Positions 11,216-36,007 are shown, counted from the first letter of the stretch. The stretch: DNA of 64,000 nucleotides from Bugula neritina (GCA_964035545.1 OZ037771.1:248001-312000); one strand, 5' to 3'. Numbers and translations are program-made. Notes: generated by a model from the letters alone, not told the origin.

Positions 11216-11689
11216 GCTTACTTAATCTGCTATATGTTTATTTAATATTTGAGTACTGCTGACAAGTTATTTATGGCATTCTATCACTATCATCAGGTTT
11301 ATCTGAAGGACAATATGCAATTTATTAATTTATTCTGTTTAAGTTGCTAACTTTTCAATGCTATTGTTTACTTATATATATATTTTACTGCCAATATTTG
11401 AACTTACTTATATTTCAAGTCTTGAGTAAATACTTATTCATTATTATTTAACAGTATATTTATAATTTAATCAAATTATTCCATTTACATTAATTATAAC
11501 TTGTTTAGAAACAAGGTCACCTGTGTTCTTCTAATGTAGCAAAACCAGGAGCACACAAAGTGACTTTTAGAATTTTTCATTTATATTGATGAGGTAAAGT
11601 ATAAAACTAAAATACAAACCCGAACATTGTGTCTAGGCAAGGCATTTATTGAAGCATGGTTATTTTAAATCATATTCAAATTCAAAGGG

Positions 11690-12040
11690 ACCTGGTACTG
11701 CCTCAGGAAGAAAGGGGTGCCTGAAAGGTACATCATGACCATCTAAGATATGTATGAGAACTGTCAAACTCAAATCAGGACAAACACTGGAGGCATAGAA
11801 ATAGAAGTAAAGGTTGGTTTACACCAAGGATCTGCCTTGAGTCTGCAACTCTCCATCATCATTGTGGACGTAATTGCTGAGAGCATTAAAGAAGATACAC
11901 CATGGGCTATGTTATTTGCTGATGATCTCAACCAGAATGACACAAGTGACCGAGTGAGATAGAAAAGTCTGGTTCACCTGCCACCTGATCAGGAAATGGT
12001 GGAGAAAGGTGACCAGCTGAAGCAAAATGCATTGTATTCA
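11690..12040 (+). pseudogene. Decayed non-LTR retrotransposon reverse transcriptase fragment
   Basis: Translation gives a LINE-like RT segment: RKKGVPERYIM, an in-frame stop, then DMYENCQT, VGLHQGSALS and the catalytic-type MLFADDL. The frame stops soon after (11960-11962), while LINE-like sequence appears to continue. It is a short, broken remnant with no endonuclease, so it cannot be active. Confidence 0.75.
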
Positions 12041-12992
12041 AGCTTTAATTTAATTTACAGTTCAAAGCAAGTCATGAGTATAAAGAGATGCAGGCCTATA
12101 ATTAATTAAATATGAACGTTGGGTATATTATACATGTGAAAAATATTTACCAAGTCTCAAAATGAAAAAGAAAATTCTCATCAAATCTAATGAAAAAAAA
12201 TTGTGAGTATATAAAATACAATCAGTTTAATGCTACAAAAACATTCAACAAAAAGTTGTTGCCAATACAGAGTAAGCAAAAGGGTTATGTGTGCAAAGCT
12301 CTAATGCTAATTTCATTATACTAAACCTAGCTCATAAGGGGGTGCAATACCCGCACTGCTTCATGTTCACAATTTGCATCAGTCAAGTACCATATTACAT
12401 GGCATAATAGGAATATATACATCAATCTGTATAAAGAGGCTGTTTCAGGGTTTATCCTCTCATCAGCACAAAACGGAGTACCTTCGCAATCAAGGAAACA
12501 AATATTTCAACCAAGCATGTTTAAATGGTGTGTTAATGCAGTGAGTTGAAGTGTAACCTTACCTGAGCTGCTAGTTGTGTTGCCAAAAGGTACTGAAGAT
12601 GGACATAAACTAGACTAAGAGTTGTCATCACACTGAAAGGATACCAGGCCTCGCACTGAATATTGCTACAAGTAATACATCATAGTTCAGCTACACGGCT
12701 CACCAGTTTAAAATCTATACTTTAAAGACTATTTTCACTACTGGTTGCACATTTGAAAAGCCAAATTTCTGCCCAACCCTTACTGACCAAACCATCAAAT
12801 GACTGAAATATGGTTATAATTTAGCACCATGAAGGTGCACCACTTGGTTAGCACCTATCAAGACATATTTTCAGTTCAACGGAAAGGCGGCAAGCAGTTT
12901 GGTTAGGCAGGTAATTTCTGTCCACTCTTTAGAGCAATACTTATAACTATATACTTCTCTGAAACAGGTAAATATAGCATTATATTATACTC

Positions 12993-13006
12993 CCCCCCCC
13001 CCCCGC
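12993..13006 (+). repeat. Poly-C run
   Basis: A run of about 14 consecutive C, unusual in this AT-rich sequence. Its length may be a sequencing artefact. Confidence 0.8.
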
Positions 13007-13637
13007 AATATACAGACATGAGAAGGTAACTTACCATCAAGTTGTTATAGTTTTCTATACATTTGTTTTGCTGAAACAAACTTCGTGGATTTACGAATGG
13101 GCTAATATTTTAACTTTTATTATAAATAAAAATCTTTTAGTTAAAGTTATAAATATGCTAATTTAGATAACAGGGAAAAATAGATTGATTTGGGTAATAT
13201 TCACAAACACAAAGTTAAAGAAGCAAAAGTTTAGTAGTCCTTTCAACAATTTCACTAACTGGCTGGAAGTATATGCCATGAAAAACTTGTAAAGAAAGAA
13301 CAGATATAATACGTATATAACATAGGATTGTGACTGCTAGGTAACATACAGTAGCCGCAAGGTGACCAGTGAGTCATGCATAGTATATCAGCAGCCTACA
13401 GTGTACAGCGCAGTATAATCATACTAATGCGTCGAATACAAAAGATATATGATTTATATATCAGGACTACATTTGTACAAAACACCCTCAACTGGTATGG
13501 AGCATATGTGATGGTTGATGCTGCAATGGTATAAGTGAACACTAAAGTCTACATAGTATTGCTACATCAGTTGTTTAAATATGAGAGATGCTTATATCAT
13601 CAGCACCAATGATTATCATCTGGAAACTACCCCATCC

Positions 13638-13665
13638 TTCTGTCTGTCTGTCTGTCTGTCTGTTG
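13638..13665 (+). repeat. TGTC microsatellite
   Basis: About six tandem TCTG/TGTC tetranucleotides. Confidence 0.9.
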
Positions 13666-13845
13666 GGCTGCCATAGAGAGTGCATGGAATGTTTGTTGGG
13701 TGAAAGGGGTGCAGACAGAGTTTGAGTGAGTGTGTCTTCACTGTGACAGTCTGTGGCTCATAATTGATCATCACTAGAAAACAAGACACAGTGTAAGAAG
13801 TAGGTTATTACTATAGAGTATAGACTCTCTATGTGTACATATAGT

Positions 13846-13955
13846 ATAATACACTCTCTCTCTACACTCTCTACTCACTCTCTACACTCTCTACTCTCTC
13901 TACACTCTCCTCTCTCTCTACACTCTACTCTACTCTACTCACTCTACTCTACAGT
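13846..13955 (+). repeat. CT-rich ACTCTCT repeat in the 3' UTR of the STK24-type gene
   Basis: Irregular repeats of TACACTCTCTACTC lie directly below the kinase stop codon, so the transcript would have a purine-rich start to its 3' UTR. Confidence 0.8.
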
Positions 13956-18361
<4,406 letters not shown>

Positions 18362-18904
18362 GGTGAGTAGTCTACTGGAAGTACTACATTGATTACTCCT
18401 GTCTGGCAGTGAAAAGGAGTTATCAGATACAGGTCACTGGTGAAGAGACCGGCCAACCTGCAATTACACAGTAGGTATATATCTCATGTTTCAATGTAGG
18501 TATATAACTCCTGTTCCAATGTAAGTAAAGGTTATTAAAACTTGAGTAGATCATTATCGTTATTATCAGCACTGACAGGTTTCAAGATTACTAGTATCAG
18601 AGTAAATAGCATTATCTATGTTAGTAGCACTCCCTACAACCACTACTAAGGTACTCAAGTTGTTAGCAAGGTAAGCCTTGGGTGTTGGGCAGTAAGCAGT
18701 CTCTACTAACAGAGACATTCATACTCAGCAGCAGTTTACAGTTTAGAAGAGAGCTGAGGGAGGAGCAGATAGACATTGTAACATAGTCTCTCAGCTATTT
18801 ACTAAGACAGTTATTCATCTAGTCACATCAATCTAATTCACTATGCAGCAGCTCATTTTATGAGACACGAAGGGAGTCTAGACAAAGTTATGTAAATTCA
18901 GAAA

Positions 18905-18975
18905 ACTGAATTCCAAAACCCTCCTCTAAAAGAGAAACCCTCCTCTAAAAGAGAAACCCTCCTCTAAAAGAGAAA
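18905..18975 (+). repeat. 20-bp tandem repeat
   Basis: Three copies of AACCCTCCTCTAAAAGAGAA and a partial fourth. Confidence 0.9.
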
Positions 18976-20787
18976 CTCTTTTACTGAAAGCAAGTAGAAG
19001 GTCTAACTGATCAAGTTGAATATCTGAAGGTAACATGGAGTTACAATCTTAAATAAGTTTAGTGGCTAAAAAATTAAAGAACTCAATGCATTCATCAAAT
19101 AAAAGCTTGTAATCTCACAACATTTCAAAAGCTGGACTATCAAATTATTAGCATTTTTAAACACTTTTTGTTCTCAACGTCATCCTTTCTGCACCATAAA
19201 TTGAGCAGAATTAAATTAGAACGTTTGCAAATTTTTGCCTGCAGTAGCATAACTCAAAGTGGAATCAGCCAAAAGTAGCTGTAGTAGTCAAAGGAGCTGG
19301 TAGAAGTTTAAACTAATATACAGATGAGTATCAAGAAGTCAGTAGAAATGTCTAAGGAGCAATTAGTTTCGGCTTAAAAATGGGGAGTTTCAAGATTGTT
19401 TGCTATTCATTATGATTACAAATAATCACTTTGTTGAAGTAAACGTAGCAGTTTGGAGTTGATAATTGTGCTCAAATTAATAGTTTTAATACAATATTTA
19501 GCAAATATGAGACACACAGCTCTACTGTTGGATGAATGGTTGACAATACTTTAATGTATATTCTCATTATATAGAGTCAGTAAAACCAATGAGCAATGAC
19601 TAAATGCATTACCGGGTCTAGAGTCTAAACCTTAGTGCCAGCCTCAGCATACACTCACAGTGAGTGCTACTCTCACTGTGAGACCAAATGTAGAGTGTAG
19701 GACTAAAACTGATAGAAATACACACAGTAAACGTAATTGCTGTCTATTACTCACACTTACTATAAATAAGTACTCTTGACAAAAGACCAACATTCAGCAA
19801 CTTACAATAAATCTCTTTTTAATCCAATACCAATTGTTGGCAGTACAATTACACTTGCAGTTTCCAAACTTCAGCAACAAGTAGCAAAGTATATAAATTA
19901 ACAGTAAATATGTTTATTAAATCCTTATATAATTAATATTATTGCTAACTATTAACTACAAGTAGTAGTTCACACTTTCCATCTATTAGTGTTAATAAAT
20001 ATTATATTCCCATTTGTTATTAACATTATTCATTATAGGTGCTTCTGCAGTCTGCAGTCTTACATTCAGTTGGCAAACGTGTGAATAACTTTTAATCTAA
20101 TGCAAATTGAAGTTGTTGAAGTTGATACAACCAATATATAACTATAATCTTGGTATGAGCTATAATACTAATAGCAATAGCCATAATGATAATAGACATA
20201 GAGGTAAACATACAGTAACAAGTAGTCAAGTACAGTCATACTCATACTCATAGTGGCACCAATAAAAATATAAATTGATAATTATTATAATAAATAAAAT
20301 ATACTTATGCTATTAATGTGAACATTGTCATGAATAACATCAATTAGTATAATTATGATTATTATTATGATAATACTAATAGGATTTAGATTCCCACTAC
20401 CGGAGAATAGGTGAGAATAGGATTTAGATTATGATTTAAAATTAGTGATTAATACTACTTAATTTTATTTATAATTATATATTTTATTGCAACATAAACA
20501 GTGACAACTAAAAAATAACACTAACCATGATTACTGATTACCCACCAGTCACTGGGCCAGTGTTACTATCAACAAGACTCATGAGACTGAGTACCACATT
20601 CACTATGACTATGAGTATCAGTGTGAGTATGACTAAGACAATCAGTATCAAATTTTGATTGTGATTCACTAACACTTTGGTAATACTAAAACTAATAGTA
20701 CTACTACTAGACTACTACCACTAGTACTAGTACTACAGTACAGGTACTAGCAGCATTAGAAATGATAATAATAAAATTAATACAATA

Positions 20788-20834
20788 ATCTTAAAGCCAG
20801 GTGTAATAATCATGATTACATCTGACTTTAAGAT
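20788..20834. repeat. 47-bp near-perfect inverted repeat
   Basis: Left arm 20788-20807 and right arm 20815-20834 are 20-base inverted copies with two mismatches, separated by AATCATG. The arms start ATCTTAAAG and end CTTTAAGAT. It could form a hairpin or be a tiny MITE-like element. Confidence 0.85.
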
Positions 20835-22362
20835 CGTTGTATAGCTATAACTTAAGTATATCATCTATATGGATATATTATTATAATAATCATAATCATA
20901 ACGTATCCACATCACCTATATAGGTATTGGAAAAACTTCAACTAAAAGTAAAACTTAAAAGATTATTAACATTATAGTTATACTCAATAATACTGATACT
21001 GAGATATTAATAATTTCAATATTCAAATTAAAGTACTATAATCATCATTATGATTAAATCTATCACTATATTAATATTATAAATATAATGTCAATTTCAA
21101 ATTGAATATTAGTATTACCATTAGTATTACTATTAGTATTACTCATCATATTAATACAATTACTATTAGTATTACTATTACAGTAATACTATTAGTATTA
21201 CTATTATTAGATTTAGTATTACTATTACTATTAGTAACAGTATTAGTCTTTATCCGTTTAGTTTTAAGTTATTAAAGAGTAGCAATTACTAATGTACAAG
21301 GTGTATTTATTAACTATGCGCAGGTTGCAGCGTTAACTTCTCTGGTTTCAGTCCAAGTCTTCAAAAGTTAAAAACCTTATCCTCATCATGCTGCCATTTC
21401 CTGTTCGTCCAAACCACAACACCGCAGACGACGCATGAGGCAACTCTGTATGGTTTCAGGGCGTGGCAAGCCCCTCCGCTATGAAACATAAACCCTAAGC
21501 TCGTAGTTAACCATAGGCGTTTGATTTAGTTTTATTACAAAACTTCTAGAATTTGATTGTCATAATTAGAATTTAAAATTAATGTGTATTTTATGCAATA
21601 TAATTTTTAAACTATTAGAAATCTGAAACCTTTGAAGTGAAGTTATTGTTCAATCGAATGGCAACGCTATGATTTTTTGGAGTAAGCAACTCCGTATTGG
21701 ACAGCGTGTGATGAATATTAGTTTGAAGTTGTTTTCTCTCTGACAGTTTTACACTAATATACGCAATCGTTGATGGTGAGCCTGTGGCCTCATGTAGAAT
21801 GCTGTATGCACCTTACGGTTTGCTCATACACATTGCACTAGTTAATACTAGAGTAAGCAGGTACTATGCAGAGAGATTCAAGAGACTATCAACTGAGAGG
21901 GACAATGCTTGTTACTTTATTAAGCAAGTTGAGTGGATAATGGTAGACCTCAAGCAAACATACCAGAAAATAACATAAATTTATATTTTAGAAATAATAA
22001 AACAGAAATGCATAAAACTAAAATATTGATTTGATTTTTACCAGTTTAAAAATCAGAATCATAAGCAATTGAATGCAAATTTGTGTTAAACTTAGTACTT
22101 TATTCTCAACAAGAAAGTAAACCAAAAATGAAACAAGAAGTACAAGATGACTGAATATAACTAACTGGGTAGACACAGCCAGTTGAAGAGCGATGACTAA
22201 GGGTGACAATATGATGATCTAGGATCAGCACTGAGAAGGGACACGACTTTACTTATCAATACATCAGAATATACGCAGCGGTGGTAAACTTATACATATG
22301 TAGTCTAGTGTGTGTGAGCGCTATGATTGGCTAGAGACAATGTGAATATCAAGGTCAGGGAG

Positions 22363-25300
22363 TTAATCGCTGTCTTCAGATGACATGCATCCGTCGGAAC
22401 TACTGCTGCCGTAATCGTCATCGTTGATGACAGTATTGGGGAGTCTAGCCACACAGTGTTTGCGGGGCGCGTGCACCCGTCCCTTAGCCTTGTATTTCAC
22501 TGGCTGACTATATCTATAAGACTTGGTAGTTGGAATCTCGCCAAGTTCTAGCTCCATGTCTGAATCTTCAGATATGATCTCAGGTTCCTCATCTTCTAGC
22601 AGATCTCTGATGTACCTGTAATATAATTATGTGATATATCATATGGTATTCATATGATATATCATATGCTATTCATATAATATATCATATGCTATTCATA
22701 TGATATATTATATGAAATTTATGTGATACATTATATGAAATTTGTAATATATATCATATAATATTCGTATGACATATTATATGATATTCGTACGATATAT
22801 CATATAATATTCGTATAAAATATCATATAATATTCGTATGACATATTATATGATATTCGTATGACATATCATATAATATATATGATAAACCAATGTGTAA
22901 TATACATACTCTATCTCCTTAGGATCAGATTTCTTTGGTTTCTTGAATGGATAGACAAGAGGGAAAACGCGTTCAACAGCCAACTGTATATTCTGCACTT
23001 TAGGAGCAGTTATAGTGATGGAGCCAGTAGAGAAAATCTTCAGGGTGGCACTGATGTCCTGCAAAGTATTCACTAACACTAGTAACAGAGTATACGGAGT
23101 AGTGAGTATACAGAGTAGTGAGTATACGGAGTAGTGAGTATACAGAGTAGAGTATACAGAGTAGAGAGTATACAGAGTAGAGTATACGGAGTAGTGAGTA
23201 TACAGAGTAGAGTATACAGAGTAGCGAGTATACAGAGTATACAGAGTATACAGAGTAGTGAGTATACAGAGTAGTGAGTATACAGAGTATACAGAGTAGT
23301 GAGTATACAGAGTAGAGTATACAGAGTAGAGTATACAGAGTATACAGAGTAGTGAGTATACAGAGTAGTGAGTATACAGAGTAGTGAGTATACAGAGTAG
23401 AGTATACAGAGTAGAGTATACAGAGTAGTGAGTATACAGAGTAGTGAGTATACAGAGTAGAGAGTATACAGAGTAGAGAGTATACAGAGTAGTGACTATA
23501 CAGAGTAGAGTATACAGAGTAGTGAGTATACAGAGTATACAGAGTATACAGAGTAGTGACTATACAGAGTAGAGTATACAGAGTAGTGAGTATACAGAGT
23601 AGAGTATACAGAGTATACAGAGTATACAGAGTATACAGAGTAGTGAGTATACAGAGTAGTGAGTATACAGAGTAGTGAGTAGACAGAGTAGAGTATACAG
23701 AGTATACAGAGTAGCTCGTCTTAGGAATTACAGCAAAGAATGCTGGTACTTTTATTGACTACCTGGAATTTTGTCCTGTGATACAGAATTTCTGAAGTCA
23801 ATTAATATATTTTTATTGGAAAGTTTGTATCAATATTTTCAACAACGTTGTACAAGTTATGTTATAATGAAAATACACTGAATAGTTGCAAGCTAGGGCG
23901 ATGGGGTTTGGGGTAGGCCCTGGGGTAGGGGATGTGGTTACAGCACTGCTCTAAATAAAGCTGTACATAACGGCATAATTAGCAAACATTTCCTGACAAA
24001 CACAGACCCAAGTGAACCCCAGTGTGAGACCGAGGTATTGCAAACAGCTGACTAGTGTTAGACTAGACACTATATCACATACCTTCACATACGATGTCAC
24101 ACGGGGAGAGGGCATGTAGTCCACCCCTCCACACAGTGGACATAACGCAGCACTGTAGAAACAGGGCTAGGCTGTGCCAGCTATACTAATTAATTAATTA
24201 CAGATAAATGCGTTTCATCACAACTCGGCTCCCAGCACTGCTCAAAGAAGTATAGGATAGTGTGACCTCACCTGGGGTCACTTTGCAGTCAGTCACTCAG
24301 TCAGAGTTACTCTGCATACACTACGTGGTACTGAGTATGAGTTAGACTCAACATGACTGTGACTGAGTATGAGTTAGACTCACCATGACTATGACTGAGT
24401 ACTAGTTATTTGAACTAGGACCCCAGGCACCCAGTTGCCAAGTACTTAACATTAATCAGCTGCCAACCTATTTTCAGTCGGCATCAGTTCCAATGAGTTT
24501 TGTTAATGGAATTGCAAGTTGTGAACTCAGTTGAACTTTGCCCACTAATTATGACAAAATGTGCTAATCATATTTCACAAACACCAGCCACTTGGTATAG
24601 AGTTGAGTGGACTGGGGTGTAGGACTACCTAACAGTCAACAGTTGCTAAGTGACAGCTACAGCTACAGTCTTGACCCAGTTCCTACTCACCGCAATCCTG
24701 TAGGTGGCGCCAGGATGGAGCTCAGGCTCGTACTGCACTTTGCCGATATTCTCCCGACTAAACTCTGTCAGTTTTATTCCAAATGGCAGTGAGCACGTGC
24801 CCAACACATTGACTATTTTGAAACTGGAGAACTTCACCTGTGTTATAAAGTCCACATTACAATATGATATTACAATACGATATTACTCTATGATATTACA
24901 ATATAATATTACAATACAACAAGGTATAGTATACTATACTATAATATAATATATTATAGTATAGTATACTATAATATATTAGAAGTGCAAGTCTTACGGG
25001 AAATCCAATTTTTTGCAAGGATCTGGCGATTCTTCTAGCGGCGATGCGGCAGCTATCCTCAGAGTCAGCCCCGGTAACCGTGACCTTGCCAGAGGACCAG
25101 ATGCTAGCCGTGGCACTCGGCTTGCGGATCTTCATGTTGAGCATGCCCTGAGCACTCTTGAGCTCCACGTTGCAGCCGTGGAGGGCAATGTGTCTGAGAT
25201 TGAGGTGGCATCGTGTGCTGAACGTGCACACCACGTTGTTGATGGCCACATTCACCTCCGGTGACTCATCTACTTCCTCCCTGGTTACTGCTGTGTCTAG

Positions 25301-25906
25301 ATTATCCACCACTATCCCAGTCTCTTGAGCTATATTACCAGGTGCTGCAGATATATGACCAGGTGCTGCAGATATATGACCAGGTGCTGCAGATATATGA
25401 CCAGGTGCTGCAGATATATGACCAGGTGATGCAGATATATGACCAGGTGCTGCAGATATATGACCAGGTGCTGCAGATAAACCAGGTGCTGTACTAGTAT
25501 GAGTGGAAGAAGGTAGAGTCACGTGGCTAGGGGATATTGTATTGAATGTATGATTAGCCTCAGAGTTGGTACTAAGAGAGTGTTTGGTGGGGTCCGCAGT
25601 GCAGCTGTCCCCTGACCCCAGTATTATGTCGGCTATAGAAGATTTAGTGGAGTGCTGGTGATGGGGAAAGTTGTGAAGATCTAAGAGAGAGCTGTCAGTT
25701 AGCTCCGTCAACGAGTCTAGCAAATGATTATCATGAAGGTGACTAGTAGGGGCGGGCAGTGACGGCGTCCCCGTATCTATACTTGTGTGCACCTCTGCAC
25801 CTGCTGCAGAGTCCATCGTGCTATTAGTAACTGGAGGAGTTGGTGGTGAAGATGTCATCAGAGATTGCAAAGAATTTGAGGTTGTAATATTGTGCAGGAT
25901 CTCCAT
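22363..25906 (-). CDS. TBPL1: TBP-like factor (TBPL1/TLF/TRF2 homologue)
   Basis: Four coding exons on the minus strand: 24998-25906, 24691-24837, 22910-23058 and 22363-22615, giving 485 residues. The conserved core (about 217-401) has two TBP-fold repeats with TLF-diagnostic wording: TRCHLNLR, IWSSGKVTVTGA, ARSLQKIGF, YEPELHPGATYRI and FSTGSITIT. These differ from TBP and match TBPL1. Residues 1-215 are low-complexity, serine/threonine/histidine-rich, with seven copies of SAAPGHI at about 143-191. An acidic, serine-rich tail follows residue 402. Vertebrate TBPL1 is only the core, and the fly protein has a long N-terminal extension, so this one is intermediate. Known role: a core promoter factor that binds TFIIA/TFIIB but not canonical TATA boxes, needed for TATA-less transcription. 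The first ATG after an acceptor at 25911 was taken as start; an untranslated exon likely lies upstream. Confidence 0.95.
22624..22890 (-). repeat. Palindrome-rich ~21-bp repeat filling TBPL1 intron 3
   Basis: Degenerate copies of ATATCATATGATATTCATAT, self-complementary around CATATG. It fills nearly the whole intron. Confidence 0.9.
23088..23712 (-). repeat. 9/16-bp minisatellite in TBPL1 intron 2
   Basis: Mixed units AGTATACAG and AGTAGTGAGTATACAG, about 45 in all, directly upstream (coding sense) of the exon 3 acceptor. Confidence 0.95.
25326..25497 (-). repeat. 21-bp coding minisatellite in TBPL1 exon 1
   Basis: About eight copies of GGTGCTGCAGATATATGACC plus A. In the TBPL1 frame each copy encodes seven residues (SAAPGHI), so copy number changes keep the frame. 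Confidence 0.95.
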
Positions 25907-28819
25907 GCCACTGCAACAATAAATCACACATTAATTGGATAACAAGACGAGTTTAGGTAGTCAGGATGTATAGAAGTAAATAGGTTTTTCAAGAATTGCT
26001 GCACAATATACCTGTGAATATTTGTGACGATTCTGCTTAATACATCTTCATTAAGATCTACATTTATGTTTAGCACAACTCAACAGTTGGCTGGTATATT
26101 TAGGATAACTAATAGCCATCCAGTTTAACATGATGCACTTACCGGTCAACACAAACCTTTCACTGAAATAATAGACAGTCTACTAATCAGTTGTAACAAA
26201 TAAGTAACAATATTGGCTTTTCCAGTTCGGTTGACAATAACCATAAAAATAAAATTCTCATTAAATTGAAAATTCAAACTTGAAAAAAAATACAAAAACT
26301 AAAAAGGCCATTAGATTTCTCCTTTTATTCATCAATTTTTATCTTCAAAATCAATATTTAATTTTTATGAACAAATGGATAGTTTTTAATTGCTTTCAGT
26401 TATTTTATTGGATATAAGACAGGCGCTCAAAGCGAGTGTATGAAATTCAAATTTAGTCATATATGACCTCACTGTATCAGGGACAGATAATTTAACAACT
26501 TATTTATTAGCATAGATGATTTCCAACATAAGCCTTCTCCATTTACAAATTGGCGGTTACTCACAGTTAAGACTAGTGTGAGTAGACTCACTTGATGTAG
26601 TCAGAATGAGTGTTAGGTAGTCATCGAAGTTAAGAGTAGATGCGGTCATGAAGTATGCATGCAGAATACACACAGCAGTGAGTAGATGTAATGGCTTAGC
26701 TGCTGGAACACAAATACTGAAATAGATTACGAAAAATCACCTACTCAAACGTACACCGAGTTATTGGTGATTGAAACAGCCTGCAATAAAATTTCGACTA
26801 AACATCCATTTATTTTAATGACCATGGCAATTCGTAACAATGTGAGATGGAGTACAACACAACATGAAATATATTTACCTGTTTAACTAGTATAAGTATA
26901 ATTTTAATCACACTTCAAGCAACAACTACAAGTTGAAGCTCAAATTATGAATAATCAGGATAAATCTGAATTGATTACGCAATTACTGTTGGTACACATT
27001 GACTATGAAAGTGACAATCCCAAATGGCGCTTTAGCTTGAGCTATACAAATTGAAATAGTAATACTGATACAATACTTATAGTGATCTTCATGCTCATGC
27101 TGTAGCATAAATGATCGATGAAATTTAAAGTTAAAGTTGAAATGTAAAATAATAAATGTTTGATTGAGAGACACAATAATTGTCACCATAAATATGACAA
27201 TCATTATTTTCATAACAATCATAATGATAATAATGTCTAATAATTATGATAATCTTAAAGTTAATGACTATCACTATGAGTAATGACCAAAAAATGATCA
27301 AATTAAAATGAGTAAATCAAAATGCGATAAATAAATAATAATGATAATCATTATGATTATGATTATCATTATCATTATCATTATGATCATCATTTTGATT
27401 ATTGGTTGCTTATTTTTACTCAAACATTTTATAACTGTAACACAAATATTGAATTCTGCTATATTTATTAGTACTACTATTAGCTTTAGCCCTTACAATT
27501 CCGACTTTTGCTTTAAATTTCAGTTTGAACTTGAAGACGACTTGGTCTTGAGCTTTGGTTTAGTTTACTTTTACTTTTAGTTTTAGCAGTCTGAGCCTAA
27601 GCTAAAGTTTTAATACTTGAACAAATGATATATTCATATGAGCTAAAGAACACTACTAAACCTATTTTTACTGATTAGTCTAAGCTAGTGTATATGAACA
27701 CGACATCCTATATGAATATCGGTTCTAACTTACAATCTGAATCATGATATTCATACTGCTAGTGCTACTACTACTAGTACTATTACTTCTAAGTGTAGTT
27801 CATAAAAGTTTATTTTAGAAGAATGAAAAGTGTAATCAGCGCTTTATTGGCCGGAATAGAAGCTGCTAACTCCGTAAATAATTTCGACCGCAATGTGCAA
27901 CTCTACATGACAAATCCGATTCTAATACACAAAGAAGAATATTTTGGAGTTGTTGACTTTTAATAAACCGTTCAGTCAAAGGACAGCAACTCCTTATAAA
28001 CAATAGGAGGTGTAACAACTGTAACTTTTAACATGATTTTGAACACTAAATTATGATACAATATGTTGCTAGTTTTAACAAAATTTGAAAAAAGTTACAA
28101 CAACATTTTGTCATCAGATAAAAACTCGCGTAATTTGAATGCTAAAGTATAACCATAATATTTTATTATTATCATGTATATGCACTACTATTACTACACA
28201 AGTTGACTAAAAACTACACAATTTATTGATTTATTTAATAATGTTTGAACATAACCTAGCATCATCTCTAATGATAAATCTAACTAAGGTGTAATAACAC
28301 TATACCACACAATGTTTCTTTACCAACTTTCTCATACAAAACAATAGCCTGAATAAGTATTATTTACTGCTAATGTTTGAGATCTAGGTATGTTTAGGAG
28401 GAGGTGCTAGCAACCTAACAGCAAAAATCACAATTCATTACACAAATTGTTGGTAAAAGTTGTGCTTATTCCAATATATACCAGATTTATTTGTAACACC
28501 AGATCATTAAGATACTAGAAGAATCTATTTTATAACAGCAAGCACTTCACAGACAAATATCTACAACCTGCTCAATGAAGTTGAGGTATAAATTAATATA
28601 AAAAAATATATTCTATAATCAAGATATACTATTTACATAATGCAGCAAGAATATAATTGTTTCCGCAAAATTCAAATAAATAAGTAAGGAACAAACAATA
28701 GAGAACTGTATTAAAATATATCATTGTTTAATTCTTTAAAAAGATGTGAGAATTTATAGATATAAAAATAGAGCTGGGATATGAAGTAACACTGACTGTA
28801 CAGCTGCATGCTTTCTGTG

Positions 28820-28972
28820 GGCACATCATATAATCATATAGTAGTATAATAATATAGTCATATAATCATATAGTAGTATAATAATATAGTCATATAATCA
28901 TATAGTAGTATAATAATATAGTCATATAATCATATAGTAGTATAATAATATAGTCATATAATCATATAGTAA
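28820..28972 (+). repeat. ~32-bp tandem repeat
   Basis: Four to five copies of a unit containing AATCATATAGTAGTATAATA. Confidence 0.9.
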
Positions 28973-29059
28973 CATAATCAAACTCAACATATATACAAAC
29001 AGTGAGCTTTAGTGTGATGGAAGTTGTCTTCTTTAGCTCCTGGAGATATAAAGACTTTT

Positions 29060-29185
29060 CAGAGTCTGTCTGTGTGTCTTGTATAACATAAATACTACCA
29101 TGTTTGTCTGTCTGTGTGTCTTGTATAACATAGATACTACCATGTTCTCTGTCTGTGTGTCTTGTATAACATAGATACTACCATG
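29060..29185 (-). repeat. ~43-bp tandem repeat in the PRKX-like 3' UTR
   Basis: Three copies of a unit with CTGTGTGTCTTGTATAACAT and ACTACCATGTT, just below the stop codon. Confidence 0.9.
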
Positions 29186-29189
29186 TTTG

Positions 29190-35893
<6,704 letters not shown>

Positions 35894-36007
35894 GCCAATA
35901 GCCTCAGATATGATTAGTAGAGTAGAAGTGGAGTAGAGGTAGAGTAGAGGTGGAGTAGAGGTAGAGTAGAAGTGAAGTATACAGGTAGTGTAGAGGTAGC
36001 AGCTCAC

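Larger units (their letters stand above)
7934..13955. other. Gene-poor intergenic region
   Basis: No supportable host gene is seen between the SLC7 stop and the STK24-type stop. It holds two minisatellites (8414-8850 and 8987-9150), a cluster of tRNA-like units (10106-11215), a decayed LINE fragment (11690-12040), a poly-C run (about 12993-13006) and a TGTC microsatellite. The rest is AT-rich unique DNA. Confidence 0.7.
18362..22362. other. Intergenic region upstream of the STK24-type gene
   Basis: No confident coding exon is seen. A 5' UTR segment with its own acceptor (about 18458) precedes the kinase ATG. A 20-bp repeat lies at 18905-18975. From about 20200 to 21300 the DNA is AT-rich and texture-like, with dense short palindromes and triplets. 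A GC-richer patch (about 21340-21500) could be a promoter. The 3' UTR of TBPL1 occupies the right end, with a candidate minus-strand AATAAA at 22099-22104. Confidence 0.6.
25907..29189. other. Region between TBPL1 and the PRKX-like gene
   Basis: It should contain the TBPL1 promoter and 5' UTR and the PRKX-like 3' UTR. No other coding exon is supported. The stretch 27180-27800 has dense ATCATTATGATT-type palindromic triplets followed by degenerate CTTTAGTTT-like repeats. Small tandem repeats lie at 28820-28972 and 29060-29185. Confidence 0.6.

Noticed and set aside
11750-11962. A 70-residue gene
   Set aside because: The content is a LINE reverse-transcriptase remnant with an in-frame stop upstream and decay downstream.
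21784-21978. 64-codon plus-strand frame
   Set aside because: It starts at a non-ATG codon and resembles nothing I recognise; probably chance.
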